From SBBV01 sp036555425 (GTDB taxonomy: Bacteria > Pseudomonadota > Alphaproteobacteria > Bin65): a stretch of 31,158 nucleotides of DNA. Location: NCBI GenBank assembly GCA_036555425.1, contig DATBLL010000104.1, positions 1-31,158 on the forward strand, given 5' to 3'. Position 1 is the stretch's first letter, and the number at the start of each line of letters is the position of its first letter. Below the pieces are notes generated by a model that had not been told where the DNA came from, did not search any database, and was given only the letters and a program-made list of their open reading frames with translations. A program made the position numbers and the translations under genes. This document shows, piece after piece, positions 27,148 through 31,158 of the stretch.

Positions 27148-27172
27148 GTCGTCCCCGCGAAAGCGGGACGAC
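27148..27172. repeat. GCGAAAGC palindromic repeat between ybgC and tolQ
   Basis: GTCGTCCC-CGC pairs with GCGGGACGAC around GAAA, with one unpaired base. Dispersed repeats with the core CCCGCGAAAGCGGG are widespread in proteobacteria. It may also act as a transcription terminator for ruv-ybgC, although only a weak AATTT follows. The remaining bases up to 27336 hold an AT-richer stretch ending CCAATTTTTGTGACC and no clear promoter. Confidence 0.55.
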
Positions 27173-27336
27173 AACAATTTAATGATTGGAGCGCCGAAAT
27201 TGGCCCACTTCGACCCGGGCACGAAGCGCCCATTGCCCCTCGTAACCCTTGCCGGGGGCCGGTGGGTGGTCCAAAAAACGCCTCGTTTCCCGCCTATTCC
27301 CCGGCGCGCCGCGCCCTTAACCCAATTTTTGTGACC

Positions 27337-28362
27337 ATGGACCTTTCCGGCCTGCACCTCCTCGATCCGGTTGTCATCGATTCGGTTCGCGACACGCTGT
27401 TCACGGCGCGCGATCATGTCGTCAGCGCCGCGCATTCGCTCGTGGCAGCATGGATTCCCGATGGCGGCGATGTCGGCGCCGACCCGCAGCCCGATTTCGG
27501 CCAGCACCATTACGCCCATGGCGGCGCCGTCGACGACGGTCGCGGCCAGGTCGATCTCGCCGAGGCGCCGGCTGAAAAGCCCGCCGACAAGCCCCCGACC
27601 GTGCCGCCCGAGAAGCGCGTGACCGAAGGCTCGCTCGAGCGGAAGGACGTGCCCGGCGCCGGCGGCCCATCCTCCAGCGTCGATTTCTCGATCTGGGGCA
27701 TCGTCTCGCGCGCCGATCCCGTCGCCAAGGTCGTGATCGCGATCCTTTCCGTGGCGTCGGTGTGGAGCTGGGCGATCATCTTCGAGAAGATCATCGCGCT
27801 GCGCTCGGTCAACGGCCGCTCGGACAAGTTCGAGGACCGCTTCTGGTCGGGCGGCTCGGTCGATTCGCTGTTCGACGAAGTCGGCCGCCGGCCCAACAGC
27901 CCCATGGCCGCCCTCTTCGCCGCCGCCATGCGCGAGTGGCGCCAGTCGACGACACCCGACCACACCGGCCAGCAGACGATCCTGGGCGGCGTCAAGGAGC
28001 GCATCGAGCGCGTGATGCACGTGACGCTCGGGCGCGAGATGTCGCGGCTCGAGCGCAATGTCGGATTCCTCGCCACGGTCGGTGCCACGGCACCGTTCAT
28101 CGGCCTTTTCGGCACCGTCTGGGGCATCATGAACAGCTTCCAGCACATCGCGATCCAGAAGAACACCAATCTCGCGACCGTGGCGCCCGGCATCTCGGAG
28201 GCGCTCTTCGCGACCGCGCTGGGGCTTCTCGCCGCCATTCCCGCGGTGATCGCCTATAACCGCTTCTCGGGCGAGCTCGACCGCTACGCCCACCGGCTCG
28301 AGGGCTTCACCGGCGAGTTCACCGCCATCGTCTCGCGCCAGCTCGAAGGCGGAGTGCGCTGA
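27337..28362 (+). CDS. tolQ: Tol-Pal system protein TolQ with long N-terminal extension
   Basis: TolQ and TolR form the proton-driven motor that energises TolA for outer-membrane constriction. The product is 341 residues, against about 230 for typical TolQ. From about residue 114 it is standard: FSIWGIVSRADPVAK, TM1 at about 130-149, a cytoplasmic loop, then TM2/TM3 with GFLATVGATAPFIGLFGTVWGIM and ISEALFATALGLLAAIPAVIAYN. The first 113 residues are an addition: an amphipathic helical part (MDLSGLHLLDPVVIDSVRD) and an acidic, Pro/Lys-rich linker. Third-position GC is high throughout, so it looks truly coding. A GTG at 27649 could give a normal-length form. The extension would face the periplasm. 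The stop overlaps tolR by one base (TGATG). Confidence 0.93.
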   Translation: MDLSGLHLLDPVVIDSVRDTLFTARDHVVSAAHSLVAAWIPDGGDVGADPQPDFGQHHYAHGGAVDDGRGQVDLAEAPAEKPADKPPTVPPEKRVTEGSLERKDVPGAGGPSSSVDFSIWGIVSRADPVAKVVIAILSVASVWSWAIIFEKIIALRSVNGRSDKFEDRFWSGGSVDSLFDEVGRRPNSPMAALFAAAMREWRQSTTPDHTGQQTILGGVKERIERVMHVTLGREMSRLERNVGFLATVGATAPFIGLFGTVWGIMNSFQHIAIQKNTNLATVAPGISEALFATALGLLAAIPAVIAYNRFSGELDRYAHRLEGFTGEFTAIVSRQLEGGVR

Positions 28363-28850
28363 TGGCGATCCAATTGGGCAGCGGGGCGAACGGCCGCAGT
28401 GGGCGCGCCTATCGGCGCATGTCCGAGATCAACGTGACGCCGTTCGTCGACGTGATGCTGGTGCTGCTCGTGATTTTCATGGTGACGGCGCCGCTACTCA
28501 CCGTGGGCGTGCCGGTGGACCTGCCCAAGACCAGCGCCGCCTCGATCAGCAAGCCCGACGAGCCGCTGATCGTCACCGTCACCGCCGAAGGCAAGGTCTA
28601 CCTCCAGGAGACGGAGATGACCGATGCGCAGCTCGTCGAGAAGCTCAAGGCGATGTCGGCCGACAAGGCCGAGCAGCGCCTCTATGTGCGCGGCGACAAG
28701 TCGGTGCCCTATGGGCGCGTGATGGAGGTGATGGGCCAGTTGGCCGGCGCCGGCTTCACCAAGGTGGCGCTCATCGCCGAATCGGCGGAGGCCCCCGCGC
28801 CCGGCAAAGGGCCGCCGGGCAAGGCGCCGGCGCGCCCGCCCGGGCGCTGA
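28362..28850 (+). CDS. tolR: Tol-Pal system protein TolR
   Basis: TolR is the peptidoglycan-anchoring partner of the TolQ motor. It has 162 residues. A short cytoplasmic N-terminus is followed by the single helix INVTPFVDVMLVLLVIFMV, in which Asp30 is the conserved proton-carrying residue. The periplasmic domain follows (VDLPKTSAASI, LYVRGDKSVPYGRVMEVM). The C-terminus has a Pro/Gly/Lys tail (APGKGPPGKAPARPPGR) beyond the usual end. It overlaps tolQ by one base and is followed by tolA after seven bases. Confidence 0.96.
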   Translation: MAIQLGSGANGRSGRAYRRMSEINVTPFVDVMLVLLVIFMVTAPLLTVGVPVDLPKTSAASISKPDEPLIVTVTAEGKVYLQETEMTDAQLVEKLKAMSADKAEQRLYVRGDKSVPYGRVMEVMGQLAGAGFTKVALIAESAEAPAPGKGPPGKAPARPPGR

Positions 28851-28857
28851 CGGTGCC

Positions 28858-30249
28858 ATGCGCTACGGCCTCCCGCTCTCGATCTTCTTCCACGGCGTGA
28901 TCGTCGTCGTGGTGCTGTTCGGCTGGCCGGTGCTGAGCAGGCCGATGGCCGAGAAGACGATCGAGGTGCCGGTCGAGATCGTGCGCTTCGACGAAACCAG
29001 CAATCCGCCGCCGGGGCAGAAGCAGGACCAGCGCGACGACCGCACGCCCGACGACGACAAGACCACGGGCAAGAGCCGTTCGGCCGACGGCGGCCGCACC
29101 CGCCCGGTGGCGCGCCCCGAAACCGTGCCCGAGCGCCCGAACGAAACCGAGGTGAAAAAGCCCGCCGAGACGCCGGACGACAAGATCGCAACGCCGAAGG
29201 AATCCGACAAGGCCGCGCCCAAGGCGCCCGAGCGCCCGCCCGAGCCGCCCAAGCACGAAGTGAAGAAGCCGTCGGAGACGCCGGAGACGGCAACCCCCAA
29301 GAGCGAGCGCGACACCGCCACGCCGGCGCGCCCGCCCAAGCCACCGAAGCAGCGGGACGTGAGCGTCCCCGAGCCCAAGCCGGTCCAGAAAACGCCGGCC
29401 ACGCCCGACAGCGAAAAGAAGACGGCGACGATCAAGAAGCCGCCGGCGCCGCCCGAGCCTGAGCGCGACGATGCCTCGCTGCGGCCGCCGCCGCGCGTGA
29501 CCACGCCCGATCCTTCGACCGCGCCCGAGCGGCCCGACGCCGATCGCGACGCGGCGCTGCCCAAGAGGCCGGCGGCGCCGCCGAAACCGCCGGCCAATCA
29601 ATATGCGGCGCTGCGCCCGCCCGCGGCTCCCGACAAGTCGGCGACCAGGGAGCCCAAAGAAGAGAAGCCGCAGATCAAGTCGCAGCCGACCTTCCGCCCC
29701 GCGCCGTCCGAGGCGGAGAAAAAGAAAGAGGACGCGCCGGCGGTCAAATCGCGGCCGACGTTCCGCGCCGACAAGGCGAAGCCGGAGCCGCGCGAGGACA
29801 AGTCGAAGCAGCCGGCGCCCACGCCCTCCAAGCTCGATTCGATCTTCCGCAGCCTCGACAAGGAAAGGAAGGCGCCGCAAGAGGCCGACGCCGAGCGCAC
29901 CGCGCGCGAGCAACGCCGCGGTGCGCCCGAGCACAAGCCCGGCGCGCCGCTCACCGTCAGCGAGATCGACGCCGTCAAGCGCCAGATCCGCCGCTGCTGG
30001 AGCGCCGACGCGGCGGCGAAGGAGCTCGAATCGCTCATCGTCATCATCGAGGTCTGGATGAACGAGGACGGCACCGTGCGCGAGGCCAAGTTCGCGCCCG
30101 AGATGCGCATCCGCGGGCCCGCGCACCGCGCCGCCGCCGACCGCGCGCTGCGCGCCGTGCTCAACGAAAAGTGCCAGCCCTACAAGCTGCCGCCGGAGAA
30201 ATACGCGCGCTGGCGGCAGCTGAAGCTCGAATTCGACCCCTCCGAATGA
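28858..30249 (+). CDS. tolA: Tol-Pal system protein TolA
   Basis: TolA links the TolQR motor to Pal and TolB across the periplasm. The product is 463 residues. An N-terminal transmembrane helix (about residues 6-25, LSIFFHGVIVVVVLFGW) is followed by a very long, charged, Pro-rich domain of roughly 330 residues with many KP, PE and PP repeats. The TonB-like C-terminal domain is at about 362-463 (LTVSEIDAVKRQIRRCW, VIIEVWMNEDGTVREAKF). Two cysteines (RRCW and EKCQPY) match the conserved pair. The linker is Pro/Lys/Glu-rich, unlike the Ala-rich helix of E. coli TolA, a pattern common in alphaproteobacteria. Confidence 0.93.
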   Translation: MRYGLPLSIFFHGVIVVVVLFGWPVLSRPMAEKTIEVPVEIVRFDETSNPPPGQKQDQRDDRTPDDDKTTGKSRSADGGRTRPVARPETVPERPNETEVKKPAETPDDKIATPKESDKAAPKAPERPPEPPKHEVKKPSETPETATPKSERDTATPARPPKPPKQRDVSVPEPKPVQKTPATPDSEKKTATIKKPPAPPEPERDDASLRPPPRVTTPDPSTAPERPDADRDAALPKRPAAPPKPPANQYAALRPPAAPDKSATREPKEEKPQIKSQPTFRPAPSEAEKKKEDAPAVKSRPTFRADKAKPEPREDKSKQPAPTPSKLDSIFRSLDKERKAPQEADAERTAREQRRGAPEHKPGAPLTVSEIDAVKRQIRRCWSADAAAKELESLIVIIEVWMNEDGTVREAKFAPEMRIRGPAHRAAADRALRAVLNEKCQPYKLPPEKYARWRQLKLEFDPSE

Positions 30250-30318
30250 GGGGATGCCAAGGACCCGCCTTACGCACGTATAGTGAAATAGTGAAGAAGA
30301 AAGGGTGAGCGAGAAACA

Positions 30319-31158
30319 ATGTCCGGGACCCGCCTGATCGCGGCGCTCTTCGCCGCGGGGCTTGCCGCCGCGGCCGCCGCCGCGCCCAGCGCGGCGGAGC
30401 TGCGCATCCGCATCACCGACCCCAATTTCGAGCCGCTGCCAATCGCGATCTCCGACTTCGCCGCCGAGCGCGAGGACGACCGCGTCCAGGGTCAGCGCAT
30501 CGTCGAAGTGATCGTCAACAATCTGCGCAACTCCGGCGTGTTCAAGCCGCTCGACCCGCGCTCGTTCATCCAGAAGCCCGACGAGCTGGCCCGCGCGCCG
30601 CGCATGGCCGACTGGAAGCAGATCGGCGCCGAGGCCGTGGTCGGCGGGCAGATCAGCTCGTCCGGCGGCACGCTCCGGGTCGTGCTGCGCGGCTGGGAGG
30701 TGAGCACGGGCAAGGGCTTCGTCGGCAAGCAGCTCGAGACCTCGTCCGCCAACTGGCGCCGCCTCGCGCACAAGATCTCCGACCGCATCTTCGAGGGCCT
30801 CACCGGCGAGACTGGCTATTTCGACACCCGCGTCGTCTACGTCGCCGAGACCGGCCCGCCGACCAAGCGCGTGAAGCGCCTCGCCATCATGGACCAGGAC
30901 GGCGCCAACAACCGCTACCTCACGGTGGGCGAGAACCTGGTGCTGACGCCGCGTTTCTCGCCGACCGCGCAGGAGATCACCTATCTTTCCTACACCGGCA
31001 ACGCGCCGCGCGTTTATATCCTCAGCATCGACAGCGGGCGGCGCGAGGTGGTGGGCGATTTCCCCGGCATGACCTTCGCGCCGCGCTTCTCGAACGACGG
31101 CAACAAGATCGCGCTCTCGCTCGAGACCGACGGCAATTCGGAGATCTACGCGATGGAT
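30319..31158 (+). CDS. tolB: Tol-Pal system protein TolB (3' end beyond window)
   Basis: TolB is a periplasmic beta-propeller that binds Pal and TolA. The first 280 residues are in the window. The start is ATG 30319, with a signal peptide (MSGTRLIAALFAAGLAAAAA, cleavage near SAAEL). The N-terminal alpha/beta domain includes LPIAISDFAAE, VEVIVNNLRNSGVFKPLD and ADWKQIGAEAVVGGQI. The propeller begins with LTGETGYFDTRVVYVAE, then LTPRFSPTAQEITYLSY and FAPRFSNDGNKIALSLE-type blades. About 69 bases separate it from tolA. They include a GTATAGTGAAATAGTG stretch that is AT-rich but has no clear -35 element. Confidence 0.96.
   Translation, partial: MSGTRLIAALFAAGLAAAAAAAPSAAELRIRITDPNFEPLPIAISDFAAEREDDRVQGQRIVEVIVNNLRNSGVFKPLDPRSFIQKPDELARAPRMADWKQIGAEAVVGGQISSSGGTLRVVLRGWEVSTGKGFVGKQLETSSANWRRLAHKISDRIFEGLTGETGYFDTRVVYVAETGPPTKRVKRLAIMDQDGANNRYLTVGENLVLTPRFSPTAQEITYLSYTGNAPRVYILSIDSGRREVVGDFPGMTFAPRFSNDGNKIALSLETDGNSEIYAMD

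Noticed and set aside
28771..30771. Minus-strand frame of 666 codons opposite tolA/tolB
   Set aside because: It is a shadow of the Pro/Lys/Glu-rich tolA linker, producing Arg/Leu/Gly runs. It has no domain.

Overview
The window is GC-rich, densely coded bacterial DNA and looks like an alphaproteobacterium, most likely Rhodospirillales-like. I infer this from gene order and protein style, not from a search. The supporting blocks are ruvC-ruvA-ruvB-ybgC-tolQ-tolR-tolA-tolB, a DUF4164-like gene with zapA facing away from tkt, the pair fba-thiE, and suhB next to efp. Two promoter-like sites have the TTGAC-N17-CTATC form typical of the alpha class. No rRNA, tRNA, CRISPR array, transposase or phage gene was seen.

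Left part (1-3395): suhB (cut by the window edge), efp and epmB lie on the minus strand, and epmA diverges from epmB. This is the target protein plus both enzymes of the beta-lysylation pathway of elongation factor P, in one place. Then comes a predicted outer-membrane beta-barrel protein (3603-4616). A 576-base stretch follows that carries remnants of two convergent genes (DUF547 and a family 2 glycosyltransferase) joined tail to tail. A 43-residue membrane peptide is next.

Middle (5331-14607): a minus-strand run of an EamA transporter, class III alcohol dehydrogenase, thiE, class I fructose-bisphosphate aldolase and a small conserved-looking protein. A plus-strand three-gene ABC exporter operon (adaptor, FtsX-type permease, ATPase), a small gene with a peptidoglycan-binding-like module behind a strong promoter, and an MgtC/DUF4010 membrane protein follow.

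Central carbon block (14784-18728, minus strand): transketolase, two tandem VOC-fold proteins and GAPDH. With the aldolase this makes up most of the familiar tkt-gap-pgk-fba-thiE cluster, but pgk is absent and the exporter/MgtC block sits where it would be expected.

Right part (19106-31158, plus strand except one gene): DUF4164-like, zapA, a secreted unknown, 5-formyltetrahydrofolate cyclo-ligase, a DUF6614-like protein, ymdB, a minus-strand GNAT gene with an in-frame TGA, yebC, ruvCAB, ybgC and the Tol-Pal genes (tolB cut by the window edge). The junctions here hold repeats: a REP-like element after ymdB, a roughly 160-base inverted repeat between yebC and ruvC, and a GCGAAAGC hairpin before tolQ.

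Most of the window is housekeeping. The items most worth checking are the TGA in the GNAT gene, the TolQ N-terminal extension of about 110 residues, the tandem VOC pair with a histone-like basic tail inside the tkt-gap cluster, the orphan TGTA-NN-TACA operator, the DUF547/glycosyltransferase scar and the large hairpin before ruvC. I did not find a convincing complete new system.
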